The notes: a model not told the origin generated them from the letters alone. DNA of 64,000 nucleotides from Streptomyces olivaceoviridis (GCF_014650115.1 NZ_BMUI01000002.1:434001-498000), one strand, 5' to 3'; shown: positions 9,828 to 18,762, counted from the stretch's first letter. Numbers and translations are program-made.

Positions 9828-9896
9828 TCAGGAGCCCTTGGCCGCCGGTTCGAGGATCGCCGCGCACTCCACATGGTGCGTCATCGGAAACACATC
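9828..9896 (-). pseudogene. Orphan 3' end of a TrmA/RlmD-family methyltransferase gene
   Basis: On the minus strand 22 codons plus TGA read as the tail of an RNA uracil methyltransferase, including PMTHHVECAAILEPA. The intact gene at 14831-16159 ends in the same way (PMTHHVECVAILEPA). Upstream homology stops abruptly at about 9896, so only the tail exists here. Both copies have the same orientation and lie about 5 kb apart, flanking accessory genes. Confidence 0.85.
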
Positions 9897-10202
9897 ACAA
9901 GCTAAGGATGTGGGAGAACTCGCAGGTCAGACGGGTTTCCCGCCACCCCAGGCGCCGGTGGCACGGCGGATCGCGTGGATTTGCTCCCACTGCGCTCGAA
10001 CGAACCAAGGGCGTTGGCGGTCGTCACCGCTTCCGAGGGGTGACCGTGCCATCAGGGGCACGGAGGAGTCGTACGCCATGCGGGCCGACCAGGCCGGCAC
10101 TGCAAGCGTGACCGTTCCGGCCGACTGGGACAGCGGCAGGCGGCGCCTCCTCCGGACAGAGAAGGGCCGCCTGATCACGCTTGTTTCCGCGTTCGTCAGC
10201 GG

Positions 10203-10904
10203 CTACGCGGGATTCAGCACGGGCTTCGCGGGAAGCCCGCCGTTCTTCTCGCAGCGCAGTTCCTTGGCCATGGCCAGCGAGAAGGAATGGGCCACGGTCG
10301 CGTAGGCGTCCTTCAACGTCTCCACGTCGCCCTCGGGTGGCTTCGGCATGCCCCCGCGCTCCACGCCGATGATGATGTGGGCCACTTCCGACGAGTCGGA
10401 CAGCCTGTCGCTCCGGCACGCGAAGAAGACGTACGCCTTGTCCGGCGCAGCCACGGCCCGCTCCCCCATCTTCAGCTTGGTGAACTGCGGGGCCGAGGGG
10501 CCCGTCGGGGCGTTGTCGGCCAGGTCCCAGGTGATTCTGAGCTCGAAGCCCGGCGTACCGATGGGCGTGTAGACACGGCAGGCGTCCCTGGGCACGGTGG
10601 AGCCCGGGAACGTTCCGACAAGGCTCGCCGCGGCCTTCGCCACGGTGTACTTCTGCGCCGACGCCTCGAACCGCGACGACCCCGTCATCACCTTCAGTGC
10701 CTTGGACGCGTCAGCGGACATGGCATCGCCGCCGCAGAGTTGTGTCCCCGCAACGACCTTGTAGTCCTTCGGAGTTTTCGGAGTTCCGTCCATGTCTCCG
10801 CCCCCTCCACAACCCGTGGCCCCGAGAAGCAACGAGCCGGCCACGGCCGCCGGGAGAAGCCCCCCGCGTACCGACCTACGACTGATCACTGTCCGCATCC
10901 TCAC
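10203..10904 (-). CDS. Predicted lipoprotein of unknown function
   Basis: The product is 233 aa. The N-terminus has Arg residues, a hydrophobic segment (LLPAAVAGSLLLGA) and the lipobox-like ATGC, followed by a Gly-rich spacer, so it should be lipidated and anchored outside the membrane. The mature part has single Cys residues in QLCGGDAM, RDACRVY, FFACRSD and ELRCEKN, which could form two disulfides. No family was recognised. The GTG start has GAGGACAC upstream. It lies 23 bp after the large WXG-type gene and is probably the third gene of that operon, which suggests an accessory or protective partner, but that is inference. Confidence 0.7.
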   Translation of the reverse strand: MRMRTVISRRSVRGGLLPAAVAGSLLLGATGCGGGGDMDGTPKTPKDYKVVAGTQLCGGDAMSADASKALKVMTGSSRFEASAQKYTVAKAAASLVGTFPGSTVPRDACRVYTPIGTPGFELRITWDLADNAPTGPSAPQFTKLKMGERAVAAPDKAYVFFACRSDRLSDSSEVAHIIIGVERGGMPKPPEGDVETLKDAYATVAHSFSLAMAKELRCEKNGGLPAKPVLNPA

Positions 10905-10927
10905 GTGTCCTCGGCCGTCTACCGGCC

Positions 10928-13276
10928 TCAGCCCGTCTCCGGGTCGTTTCCCTGCTGGTTCTCCCGGTCGTTGCCGACCCCGTAGCCGATCAGCATCGAT
11001 TCGTGCAGGTCCTGCCTGAAAACGCTGTCCTTTCCCACACCGCGACGCTCCAGGAACTCCTCCATCGGGGCCTCGGCCATGCCCTCACCAGCGGAGTAGA
11101 CCTTGGTCTTCTCCTCCCTCGTGAGGTCCTCCATCTTCTCCTTGTGCTCATCCACCGAGTTGTCGGAGACGTCGCCGACCAGCTGGCCGATGAGCTGTTC
11201 GGCGGCACCGCTGGCGGTATCGGTCGCCAGCGGAATGAGCACCGCGGCCGTTCCCACGGCCGCGGTCGCGGGCAGGAAGGCGACGCCCGCCGCGATGCCC
11301 GCAGTGGCCCCGAACTCGACCCAGCCCGACCGCTTGGCGACCGCCTTCTCGTAGTCCTCGTGGGTCTTGAGGTTCGTCGCCTCCACCTGGTCGGCCCGGG
11401 ACTGGTCGAGCATGCCCTGCACCTCGGCGCCCACGCGCACGGTCGCCCTGGCAGCGCCCTCGTGAATCCTTCCGTCCGGGCCCACCGTCTCTTCCAGCGC
11501 GCTGCGGGTGTAGACCTGCTCCGCGGTCGAGACCGTCGCGTAGGCGTCCGGGTGCTGGCCCAGGGTGCTGAGGAAGCCCCGGACGACGCTCCGCCCGTTC
11601 CCGTCCGCGGCGTCCGCGAAGTCGAGGTGCCCGTCCGGATTCTTGCCCGGCGCGAACACGCTGTCCGGATCGTTCTTGTCCAGCGCCCAGTTGATGTCGT
11701 CGATGTAGCCGGCGCCCATGACGCCCAGGCTGTCGGCCATCGCCTCGTGGTGCTTCTTGAGCAGACCCGGGTCCGCACCGTACTTCTCCATGACCTTCTG
11801 CATGACCGCGGCGTTGTCCGCGTCCCGCACCACGCCGGCGTCCGGGTGCCCGGCCGGGTAGCCGAGAGTCGCTGCCTCCAGGGCGTGGCCGAGGGCGTCG
11901 GGCATCTGGTCGAGCGAAGCCTTGGATTCCTTCTCGTCAAGCGAGTTGACGTCGGGGAAGGACTCCCACTTCTCGTTGCTGAAGAAGTCGAGGTAGTTGT
12001 CGATCGCCTTGCCGTCCTTGTCCTTGCCGAGGCCGGCCGTGGCGCCGTGGTTGACCGTGCCGTCCTCGTTGTACGCGGTCGGGGGATCGGTGAAGAACTT
12101 CTTCGCCGCATCGGGACTGTTGCCGAGCACTTCCAGCATGGCGGTGGCCGGGTCGTAGCCGGCTCCGTTCACGCCGGAGGGGTTGAACGGGTTCTTGAAC
12201 GGACTGTTCACCACCTTGTTGTCGGCGAACATGTACGGGTCCTTCGCGTGCAGCTGCGCCACGTGTTCGGCGATCGGGTTGAGGAACTTCGCGTCGTAGT
12301 TCCCGTACCGCATGATCCCGCCGAGCAGCTGGTATCCGAACGGCCCGCCGTAGTCGTTCTTGGCCAGCGGAATGCGCTCCGTACCCAACTTGCGCAGCTC
12401 CGGACCCCACTTGTCGGTGAATTGCTTGTCGTGGGAGGCGGTGGCCAGGTTGAGGCCGAGGTTCTTCTGGAGCTCCTGGACGTCCTTGAGACGCTCCGGG
12501 TCGACCTTGTCGTACTCGTACGTGTCCGTGGAGAGCTGGCCGAAGAACGCGAGCGACTTCTCGGGGCCGAGCTTCTCGTAGAAGTCCTTGGAGAACTCCA
12601 CCGACGAACTGTTGTCCTTCAGCAGCTCGTTGAGCTGCTGAAGTTCGGCGTGGGTGATGTCCCGGCCCTTGGCCGCCAGAGCGGCGGCGCGGGCGGCCTC
12701 CTCCTGGTCCAGCTTCGTATACGTCGGAGCGCCGAAGTCCTTACGGTCGGTGACGTTGGCCTCCAGGGTGTTCTTGAGGGCAAGGTCGGTGTCGTTGCAG
12801 TTGTCGACGATGAGGTCGATCCTCTTCTGCCACGACTCGATGTTCCGCTTCTCCTGCTGCAGAAGTTCGCTGTAGTCGGGGTCGTGCCGCGCCGCGGGGA
12901 TCTCCGACAACGGGTTCCGCGCCGTGACCCTGCCCTTGCCGTCCACGCGGATGCCGGCCGCGGGCCCCTCGTGGTCCCGGATGTTGACCAGGTCGTCCTT
13001 GGCCTTCTTGATGGCCGCGTGACCCTCTTCCAGGATCAGCTTCACACCCCTGGCCTCGGCCGCGGCGTCCGCGAACTCCTTGGCCGTCTTACCGATGAAC
13101 GCTCTGGTGACCCCTGCGTTGACGCCCTCCCAGGCCGCCCTGTCCGCCTTCGCCTTCATCCCGTCGGCGGCGTCGGTGGCGAGCTTGTCCAGCTTCCCCG
13201 CCATCTCCGACCAGTCGTCGGCGGCGGCCTTCAGCTTCGCCACCGGGGCGTCGATGATGTCCTCGTACTTCAGCAC
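10928..13276 (-). CDS. Large WXG-type protein (DUF6571-like)
   Basis: The product is 782 aa. Residues ~1-80 form a helical WXG100-like region (MLKYEDIIDAPVAKLKAAAD, with W-E-G in AAWEGVNAG), typical of ESX/type VII-associated proteins. The long middle part is rich in Asp, Lys and Glu, with coiled-coil-like helices and many D-x-D segments. Near residue 665-690 is a hydrophobic stretch (ATAGIAAGVAFLPATAAVG) that could insert into a membrane. No catalytic or toxin motif is visible at the C-terminus. I believe Streptomyces proteins with this start are grouped as DUF6571, from memory. GTG follows GGGGGAG. It lies 20 bp after the small WXG gene and 23 bp before the lipoprotein gene. Confidence 0.7.
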   Translation of the reverse strand: MLKYEDIIDAPVAKLKAAADDWSEMAGKLDKLATDAADGMKAKADRAAWEGVNAGVTRAFIGKTAKEFADAAAEARGVKLILEEGHAAIKKAKDDLVNIRDHEGPAAGIRVDGKGRVTARNPLSEIPAARHDPDYSELLQQEKRNIESWQKRIDLIVDNCNDTDLALKNTLEANVTDRKDFGAPTYTKLDQEEAARAAALAAKGRDITHAELQQLNELLKDNSSSVEFSKDFYEKLGPEKSLAFFGQLSTDTYEYDKVDPERLKDVQELQKNLGLNLATASHDKQFTDKWGPELRKLGTERIPLAKNDYGGPFGYQLLGGIMRYGNYDAKFLNPIAEHVAQLHAKDPYMFADNKVVNSPFKNPFNPSGVNGAGYDPATAMLEVLGNSPDAAKKFFTDPPTAYNEDGTVNHGATAGLGKDKDGKAIDNYLDFFSNEKWESFPDVNSLDEKESKASLDQMPDALGHALEAATLGYPAGHPDAGVVRDADNAAVMQKVMEKYGADPGLLKKHHEAMADSLGVMGAGYIDDINWALDKNDPDSVFAPGKNPDGHLDFADAADGNGRSVVRGFLSTLGQHPDAYATVSTAEQVYTRSALEETVGPDGRIHEGAARATVRVGAEVQGMLDQSRADQVEATNLKTHEDYEKAVAKRSGWVEFGATAGIAAGVAFLPATAAVGTAAVLIPLATDTASGAAEQLIGQLVGDVSDNSVDEHKEKMEDLTREEKTKVYSAGEGMAEAPMEEFLERRGVGKDSVFRQDLHESMLIGYGVGNDRENQQGNDPETG

Positions 13277-13296
13277 GTTGTGCGCTCCCCCGAGCC

Positions 13297-13725
13297 CTAT
13301 TTCAGGTATTCCGTAAGCACGGAAACCCGCATCAGATCTCCCTCGATCTTCGCCTCGTCCTCGGCGTGCCGGGCCTTGCTGTAATCGAGGTGGTTCGAAA
13401 TCTGCGCGCAGGCATCCAACAGTGTCTTCAGGTGCGTCTGCCAGAAATCGTGCACCTTCAGCACGGCCGAACCGCTCACGAAGTTTCCGTTGGTCAGTGC
13501 CGTCGCCGCGTCGAACGTGGAAGAACGGGCGATGTCGCCCTCCTTCCCCAGCCGGCCCAGCAGGTCGTACGCGTCATTGCCGATAGCGCCGAGGTCGTCC
13601 CGATTGACCACCAGGTCCCCGACGCCACCACCTCCGCCGCCGTCGGCCGGAACACTGTCGATCCGCAGGGCAGTTCGTTCGGCCGCCGACGCGCGCAGTT
13701 CGGCCCACTCCTGCTCGAACTTCAT
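13297..13725 (-). CDS. Small WXG100/ESX-like helical protein
   Basis: The product is 142 aa from an ATG with GGGGGA five bases upstream; longer in-frame starts exist (13743, 13809) but lack a ribosome-binding site. It begins MKFEQEWAELRASAAERTAL, a helix, then a Gly run (residues ~30-36), then two further helices including HDFWQTHLKTLLDACAQISN. Size, helix content and the position directly upstream of a large WXG-type protein fit partners of type VII-like export, where two helical proteins form a heterodimer. No WXG triplet is seen in this protein itself. No secretion machinery (EccC etc.) lies in the window. Confidence 0.65.
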   Translation of the reverse strand: MKFEQEWAELRASAAERTALRIDSVPADGGGGGGVGDLVVNRDDLGAIGNDAYDLLGRLGKEGDIARSSTFDAATALTNGNFVSGSAVLKVHDFWQTHLKTLLDACAQISNHLDYSKARHAEDEAKIEGDLMRVSVLTEYLK

Positions 13726-14126
13726 GAATTCCCCCAAATCCATCCTGGTAGGCCATTCCACCGTACTCGCACGGCCACCGACCTGATTACCCGTCTCTTG
13801 TATCATCACCAGCCCACGGAGCGGCCGGTAATTGCTCCCCGAAGCCCGGACGTCATACCGAGCGGGCCACCGAAGCGCGCTGACCGAGCCGGCTGCGCGG
13901 CGGTACCCCGCCGGTCTCCCCCGGACCGGTGGCTCAAGTCAGCTTCTTGCCCTGATGAGGGCGGATCCACCGGTTCACGGTCGACCCCACCCCTCACACT
14001 CTCAGCCCGTTGGGCCACCCCTGCGTTCCCGCATACGTTCGGCCTGGGTCGCGTCGTCGCCGATGAGCCCGGCGACGACCAGTGCACGCGAGCCGTCGAG
14101 ACTGGCCTTGATCTGGGCGCAAAGCC

Positions 14127-14192
14127 GAGCACTTCCTGGCCTTCACCAGCATCACCTGCACCCTCACCTGCTACCGCGCACTCACCAAATGA
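14127..14192 (+). mobile_element. Tail of an IS5-family-like transposase
   Basis: The plus strand encodes EHFLAFTSITCTLTCYRAL then TK and a stop. This is the standard C-terminus of actinobacterial IS5-type transposases (HFLAF...CTLICYRRL). A stop codon lies eight codons upstream in the same frame and no DDE region was found, so only about 21 codons survive. No terminal inverted repeats were identified. Confidence 0.65.
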
Positions 14193-14283
14193 GATCGCGT
14201 CCAAGACGGCATGGGGAATTGGACCTTGGCACTCCGCACCTCACACGGGCGTCCCTGCTCTCTGCGGTCGACGCCCGTGACCG

Positions 14284-14556
14284 CTCTGCCACTCCGTACG
14301 ACCCGAGGAGCAACAACTCGCCCAAGAGGTCGAAGGCCTCCGAACGGCTCCCGGCTTGACCGGTCTGGGCGTACGCACGAACCAGTAACCCACTGACGTG
14401 ATGGGCACCGGCCGCGGCATGAGTCGCGAGGTCGGTGGAGGCCGGACTGCACTCGTCGATGAACCGCCTCAAGCACATCAGAACCAGGTCGTCGACGCGA
14501 TCCGGAGCGTTCTCGTCGAGTGTGATCGGCAGTTGCGTCAGGACCGGCCTGAAGGC
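14284..14556 (-). pseudogene. Decayed gene fragment, helical C-terminal region
   Basis: The minus strand carries an amino-acid-like stretch of about 90 codons (for example DRVDDLVLMCLRRFIDE, then AGAHHVSGLLVRAYAQT and EAFDLLGELLLLGSYGV) with natural composition and helix periodicity. The flanking sequence in the same frame loses this character. It resembles the C-terminal helical end of large actinobacterial proteins, but I do not recognise the family with certainty. Confidence 0.35.
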
Positions 14557-14830
14557 CGGGGAACCGATCGGCCCGGTCAGGGCGGAGCGGAAGCGATTCA
14601 GCCGCCGCCCTCGCAAACCCCACCCGACGGCCGTATCGGAACGAGTGTTCCAGCGCCAGGGCTTCCGGGGCGCCCGGCCGCAGACCAGGCAACAATCAGC
14701 CACCGCACCGGGAGAGCCCAAGCCAGTGGCCATAGGGCCAAGCCATCACGCCTCGGTCTGTTTCCACCGGGAAATCAGGTCGAGGTCGAGCGCTCTGGCC
14801 GGGCTCGGGAAGTGTCGGAGAAACCGCTGG

Positions 14831-16159
14831 TCAGATCCTCTTTTCGGCAGGCTCCAAAATCGCCACGCACTCCACATGATGCGTCATAGGAAACAGATCG
14901 AACGCCCGAAGCGTCCGCACCCGGTAGCCGCCCTCCCGGAAGTACCCCAGGTCCCGGGCCAGCGCAGCGGGATCGCAGGCGACGTAGGCGATGCGGCGGG
15001 CCCCGAGGGAGGACAGGTGGGCGACCGTGTCGCGGCCGGCGCCGGCGCGGGGCGGGTCGAGGACGATCAGGTCCACCTCGGTGATGCCGGTGCGCGGCAG
15101 GACCGACTCGACCTTGCCCTGCTCGACTCGGACCCGCGGGAAGTCGGCCAGGTTGTGCCGCGCGTCCTCCACCGCCCGCTTGCCGGACTCGATGCCGAGG
15201 ACCGCGCCCTTCTCGCCGAGACGGTCGGCGAGCGCGCCGGCGAAGAGGCCGACACCGCAGTAGAGGTCCAGGGCCGTCTCGCCCTTGCGGGGCAGTAGGC
15301 CTTGCATGACGGCGGTGACGAGCGTGTCCGCCGCCTTCGGGTGGACCTGCCAGAAGCCGCCGTTGCCCACCCGGTGCGTACGGCCGTCCGCGCGTTCGCG
15401 GACGAAGGGGCGGCCGTGGACGCGGTGCACTCCGCCGGACTTCTCGTCCACCCGCAGGACCGACACCGGCCGGTCCAGTTCGACCAGCGGGAGGCGGGCG
15501 CCGGGACGCGGGGTGAGGATCACCTGGCGGTCCTGGGATCCGGTCGCCGCGACGGCCTCGACCGATTCCATGCCGGTCCAGTCCCGCTTCTCGATGCCCA
15601 GCTCGCTGACGCCCGCCGCCGCGATCATGCAGTGGTCGATGCGCTCGACCTCGTGCGAGCGGTGCCGGCGCAGACCGGCGTGGCCCTCGGCGTCGACGGC
15701 GTACTGGACGCGGGTGCGCCACTGCGGGACCTGTCCGGCGGGCAGCTTGTCGCCCTCGGCCGGGACCACGGTGCCGTCCCAGCCCGCCTCCTCGGGGGTG
15801 AGGCCGGCGAGCCGCTGGAGCTGTTCGGCGATCACCTCCGCCTTCAGCCGGCGCTGGGCGCCCGGCTTGGCGTGCTGCCAGTCGCAGCCGCCGCAGCGGC
15901 CGGGGCCGGCGAAGGGGCAGGGGGCCTCGATGCGGTCCTTGGACGCCTCCAGGATCCGTACGGCGTCCGCGCGCAGGAAGCGGGCGCCTTCCTCCCCCTC
16001 GGTCACCCTCGCCACCACCCGCTCGCCGGGCAGCGCGTGCCGGACGAACAGCACCTGTCCCTCGGGGGTACGGGCGATGCAGTGGCCGCCGTGGGCGACG
16101 GGGCCGATCTCGACCTCGTGCTCCTCGCCCACCAGAGACTTGGTCGGTTCTGCCTGCAT
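14831..16159 (-). CDS. RNA m5U methyltransferase, TrmA/RlmD family
   Basis: The product is 442 aa from the ATG beginning MQAEPTKSL. An N-terminal TRAM-like beta barrel (VEIGPVAHGGHCIART) is followed by an Fe-S type cysteine cluster (CPFAGPGRCGGCDWQ), a SAM-binding motif (ALDLYCGVGLFAGALA near residue 292), VLDPPRAG, the catalytic Cys in AYVACDPAALARDL, and the final motif PMTHHVECVAILEP with the general-base Glu. It methylates C5 of uridine in rRNA or tRNA using SAM. No clear ribosome-binding site precedes the chosen start, so it may be leaderless. A copy of its last 22 codons lies 5 kb away. Confidence 0.9.
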   Translation of the reverse strand: MQAEPTKSLVGEEHEVEIGPVAHGGHCIARTPEGQVLFVRHALPGERVVARVTEGEEGARFLRADAVRILEASKDRIEAPCPFAGPGRCGGCDWQHAKPGAQRRLKAEVIAEQLQRLAGLTPEEAGWDGTVVPAEGDKLPAGQVPQWRTRVQYAVDAEGHAGLRRHRSHEVERIDHCMIAAAGVSELGIEKRDWTGMESVEAVAATGSQDRQVILTPRPGARLPLVELDRPVSVLRVDEKSGGVHRVHGRPFVRERADGRTHRVGNGGFWQVHPKAADTLVTAVMQGLLPRKGETALDLYCGVGLFAGALADRLGEKGAVLGIESGKRAVEDARHNLADFPRVRVEQGKVESVLPRTGITEVDLIVLDPPRAGAGRDTVAHLSSLGARRIAYVACDPAALARDLGYFREGGYRVRTLRAFDLFPMTHHVECVAILEPAEKRI

Positions 16160-16339
16160 GGTGGGGTGACTCCAGACCGGGAAATCGGGGAAAGGGGGCG
16201 GCCCGCACCGGCGGGCCCGACAACAGCCCACCAGTCTACGGCCTTCCCGCCCCGCCTCGGACCGCGCCCGAGGGCCCCGTCGTCGCCGGCTCGGACGACG
16301 CCGACCCGGACTTCGCCGAGGGCCCCGGTTCCCGGCGGC

Positions 16340-18388
16340 TCAGTCCTTGCCCGACGGCTCCTTCGGCCGTACCAGCGCCGGACCGCGCCGGACGGCGCCC
16401 GGTGCGTTCCACTCCTGCCGCTTGCGGGCGCGGGCCCGGGCGGCCTCGGAGGAGGCCAGCTGGTAGGGGACGGAGGTGACCATCACGCCGGGCGTGAACA
16501 GCAGGCGGCCCTTGAGGCGCAGCGCGCTCTGGTTGTGCAGCAGGTGCTCGTACCAGTGGCCGACCACGTACTCGGGGATGATCACGGAGACCGCGTCGCG
16601 CGGGGACTCCTTGCGCAGGCCCTTGACGTACTCGATGATCGGCCGCGTGATCTCGCGGTACGGCGAGTCCAGGACCTTGAGCGGTACGTCGATCCCACGC
16701 CGCTCCCACTCCTCGCGCAGCGCCTTGGTCTCGGCCGGGTCGACGTTGACGGTCAGCGCCTCCAGGGTGTCCGAGCGCATCAGCTTGGCGTAGGCCAGGG
16801 CGCGCAGCGTCGGACGGTGGATCTTCGAGATGAGCACCACCGAGTGCACCCGCGACGGGCGGACCATGTCGTCGGCCGGGCCCTCGGGCGCGGCGATCTC
16901 CTCGGCGACCCGGTCGTAGTGCTTCCGGATCGCGGTCATCGTCGCGTAGAAGATGCACATGCCGAGCAGGGCCACCCAGGCGCCGTGCGTGAACTTGGTG
17001 ACCAGGACGACGACGAGCACCAGGCCGGTGAAGAAGGCGCCGAACGCGTTGATGGCCCGGGAGCGGATCATGTGGCTGCGCTTGGCCGGGTCCTTCTCGA
17101 CCCGGAGGTGGCGGTTCCAGTGCCGGACCATGCCGGTCTGGCTGAGCGTGAAGGACACGAACACGCCGACGATGTAGAGCTGGATCAGGCGGGTGGAGTC
17201 GGCGCCGTAGATGAAGACCAGCAGCATCGCCGCGCCGGCGAGCAGCACGATGCCGTTGGAGAAGGCGAGCCGGTCGCCGCGGGTGTGCAGCTGGCGCGGC
17301 AGGTAGCGGTCCTGCGCGAGGATCGAACCGAGCAGCGGGAAGCCGTTGTACGCCGTGTTGGCCGCCAGGAACAGGACGAGCGCGGTGGCGGCGGCGAGGA
17401 GGACGAACAGGAAGCTGCCCTTGCCGAAGACCGCCTCGGCGACCTGGGAGATCACCGGGTTCTGGACGTAGCCGGAGCCGAGCGGGACGCCGTTGTGCAG
17501 CAGGTCGGTGGCCGGCCTCTCGGCCATGCGGACCTTGGTGGTCATGGCGAGCGCGATGATGCCGCAGAACATGGTGACGGCCAGCAGGCCCATCATGGCG
17601 AGCGTGGTGGCCGCGTTCTTCGACTTGGGCTTGCGGAAGGCCGGGACGCCGTTGGAGATGGCCTCGACGCCGGTGAGGGCGGCACAGCCGGAGGAGAAGG
17701 CGCGCAGCAGCAGGAAGACGAGCGCGAAGCCCGCGAGACCCTGGTGCTCGGCCTTGATGTGGTAGTCGGCCGTCGGCGCCCGCATGGTGTCCCCGAGGAC
17801 CAGCCCCCGGAAGGCACCCCAGGCGATCATGATGAAGACGCCGCCGACGAAGACGTAGGTCGGGATCGCGAAGAGCTTGCCCGACTCCTTCACGCCCCGC
17901 AGGTTCATCAGCGTCAGCAGCACGATCACGGCGGCCGCGCAGAACACCTTGTGCTCGACCACGAAGGGGATCGCGGAACCGAGGTTCTCGATGCCGGAGG
18001 AGATGGAGACGGCGACGGTCAGGACGTAGTCCACGAGCAGGGCGCTGGCCACGGTGAGGCCGGCCTTGGGGCCGAGGTTGGTGGTCGCGACCTCGTAGTC
18101 GCCGCCGCCGCTCGGGTAGGCGTGCACGTTCTGCCGGTAGGAGGCGACCACGGTGAACATCAGCACGACGACCGCGACGGCGATCCAGGGGCTGAAGTGG
18201 TACGCCGACACGCCCGCGATGGACAGGACCAGCAGGACCTCCCCCGGCGCGTAGGCGACGGAGGACAGCGGGTCGGAAGCGAAGACGGGGAGTGCGATGC
18301 GCTTCGGCAGGAGCGTTTCGCCCAGCCGGTCACTGCGCAGTGCGCGCCCGATCAGGATCCGTTTGGGCACGTCGGTCAGTTTGGACAC
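16340..18388 (-). CDS. KimA-like APC/KUP-type permease, probable potassium transporter
   Basis: The product is 682 aa. About 12 membrane segments are followed by a ~150-residue cytosolic tail. It matches my memory of B. subtilis KimA (YdaO) in long stretches: SDPLSSVAYAPGEVLL, HAYPSGGGDYEVA, LLVDYVLTVAVSISSG, AFSSGCAALTGVEAISNGVP and FTLSQTGM. KimA is a high-affinity K+ importer inhibited by c-di-AMP binding to its cytosolic domain. The adjacent divergent genes encode two RCK/TrkA proteins, which supports a K+ role. The GTG start begins SKLTDVPKRILIGRAL; its ribosome-binding site is weak, and an upstream in-frame start at 18532 is less likely. Many databases call this family simply amino acid permease. 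Confidence 0.85.
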   Translation of the reverse strand: MSKLTDVPKRILIGRALRSDRLGETLLPKRIALPVFASDPLSSVAYAPGEVLLVLSIAGVSAYHFSPWIAVAVVVLMFTVVASYRQNVHAYPSGGGDYEVATTNLGPKAGLTVASALLVDYVLTVAVSISSGIENLGSAIPFVVEHKVFCAAAVIVLLTLMNLRGVKESGKLFAIPTYVFVGGVFIMIAWGAFRGLVLGDTMRAPTADYHIKAEHQGLAGFALVFLLLRAFSSGCAALTGVEAISNGVPAFRKPKSKNAATTLAMMGLLAVTMFCGIIALAMTTKVRMAERPATDLLHNGVPLGSGYVQNPVISQVAEAVFGKGSFLFVLLAAATALVLFLAANTAYNGFPLLGSILAQDRYLPRQLHTRGDRLAFSNGIVLLAGAAMLLVFIYGADSTRLIQLYIVGVFVSFTLSQTGMVRHWNRHLRVEKDPAKRSHMIRSRAINAFGAFFTGLVLVVVLVTKFTHGAWVALLGMCIFYATMTAIRKHYDRVAEEIAAPEGPADDMVRPSRVHSVVLISKIHRPTLRALAYAKLMRSDTLEALTVNVDPAETKALREEWERRGIDVPLKVLDSPYREITRPIIEYVKGLRKESPRDAVSVIIPEYVVGHWYEHLLHNQSALRLKGRLLFTPGVMVTSVPYQLASSEAARARARKRQEWNAPGAVRRGPALVRPKEPSGKD

Positions 18389-18549
18389 GAGAGAGGATCG
18401 TAAGCCTTCGAACTGGCACCCGCCCACCCGGCGTGCTGGATCTGCCTCACGAGTGAAATCGGGGGCGCACGGAACTACGGAATCCGTGCTTCGTGTGCCC
18501 GTCGTGCCTAGATGGCAAACCCCGTCTGTCATCGCACTTCGGAGGTTCC

Positions 18550-18699
18550 ATGCCCGCGACCGCGGAGCTGATCGGGGCGCTGCTCGCCCTCGGCGGCCTC
18601 GGAATCCTGACCCTGTGCAGCGTGCGCAGCATCACTCGCCGACGGCTCCGGCCACCACCCGCGGCACGGGGGTGCCCACCGCGCGGCGCCCGTGTGTAG
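18550..18699 (+). CDS. Small single-pass membrane protein
   Basis: The product is 49 aa. The ATG follows GGAGG at good spacing. Residues 5-25 (AELIGALLALGGLGILTLCS) form one transmembrane helix, followed by an Arg/Pro-rich tail that should stay in the cytoplasm. It lies between the divergent KimA-like gene and the first TrkA gene. No known family; it could be a small partner of the transporter, which is inference from position only. Confidence 0.6.
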   Translation: MPATAELIGALLALGGLGILTLCSVRSITRRRLRPPPAARGCPPRGARV

Positions 18700-18762
18700 C
18701 TTTGGGCGTCGGTCTGAGACCCTGATGCTGAGCAGTAGCTTTTGGACACCGGAAGGACGGTC

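Larger units (their letters stand above)
9505..10202. other. Intergenic region after xlnA
   Basis: About 700 bp without a convincing gene. It holds the xlnA terminator hairpin and an orphan methyltransferase tail at 9828-9896. An ATG at 10078 with GGAGGAG upstream opens a short plus-strand frame running to 10305, but this overlaps the lipoprotein gene antisense and has no recognisable domain. The stretch looks like decayed sequence at the edge of an accessory block. Confidence 0.55.
13726..14830. other. Degenerate region with mobile-element and gene remnants
   Basis: About 1.1 kb without an intact gene. It contains a transposase C-terminal tail (14127-14192, plus), a decayed minus-strand coding stretch (14284-14556), and a short minus-strand piece near 14010-14120 reading KASLDGSRALVVAGLIGDD that may be another gene end. 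Frames are broken by stops throughout, consistent with repeated insertion and decay. Confidence 0.6.

Noticed and set aside
9927..10178. Minus-strand 83-codon frame ending DRQRPWFVRAQW...TGAWGGGKPV
   Set aside because: The end looks protein-like but the start is Arg-rich and has no ribosome-binding site; possibly a gene remnant, too weak to annotate.
10078..10305. 75-codon plus-strand frame with GGAGGAG before its ATG
   Set aside because: It runs antisense into the lipoprotein gene, which has clear coding features; no domain is visible.
11003..13384. Very long plus-strand frame (793 codons) opposite the WXG-type gene
   Set aside because: Val/Arg/His-rich antisense shadow of a real gene in high-GC DNA; no ribosome-binding site or domain.
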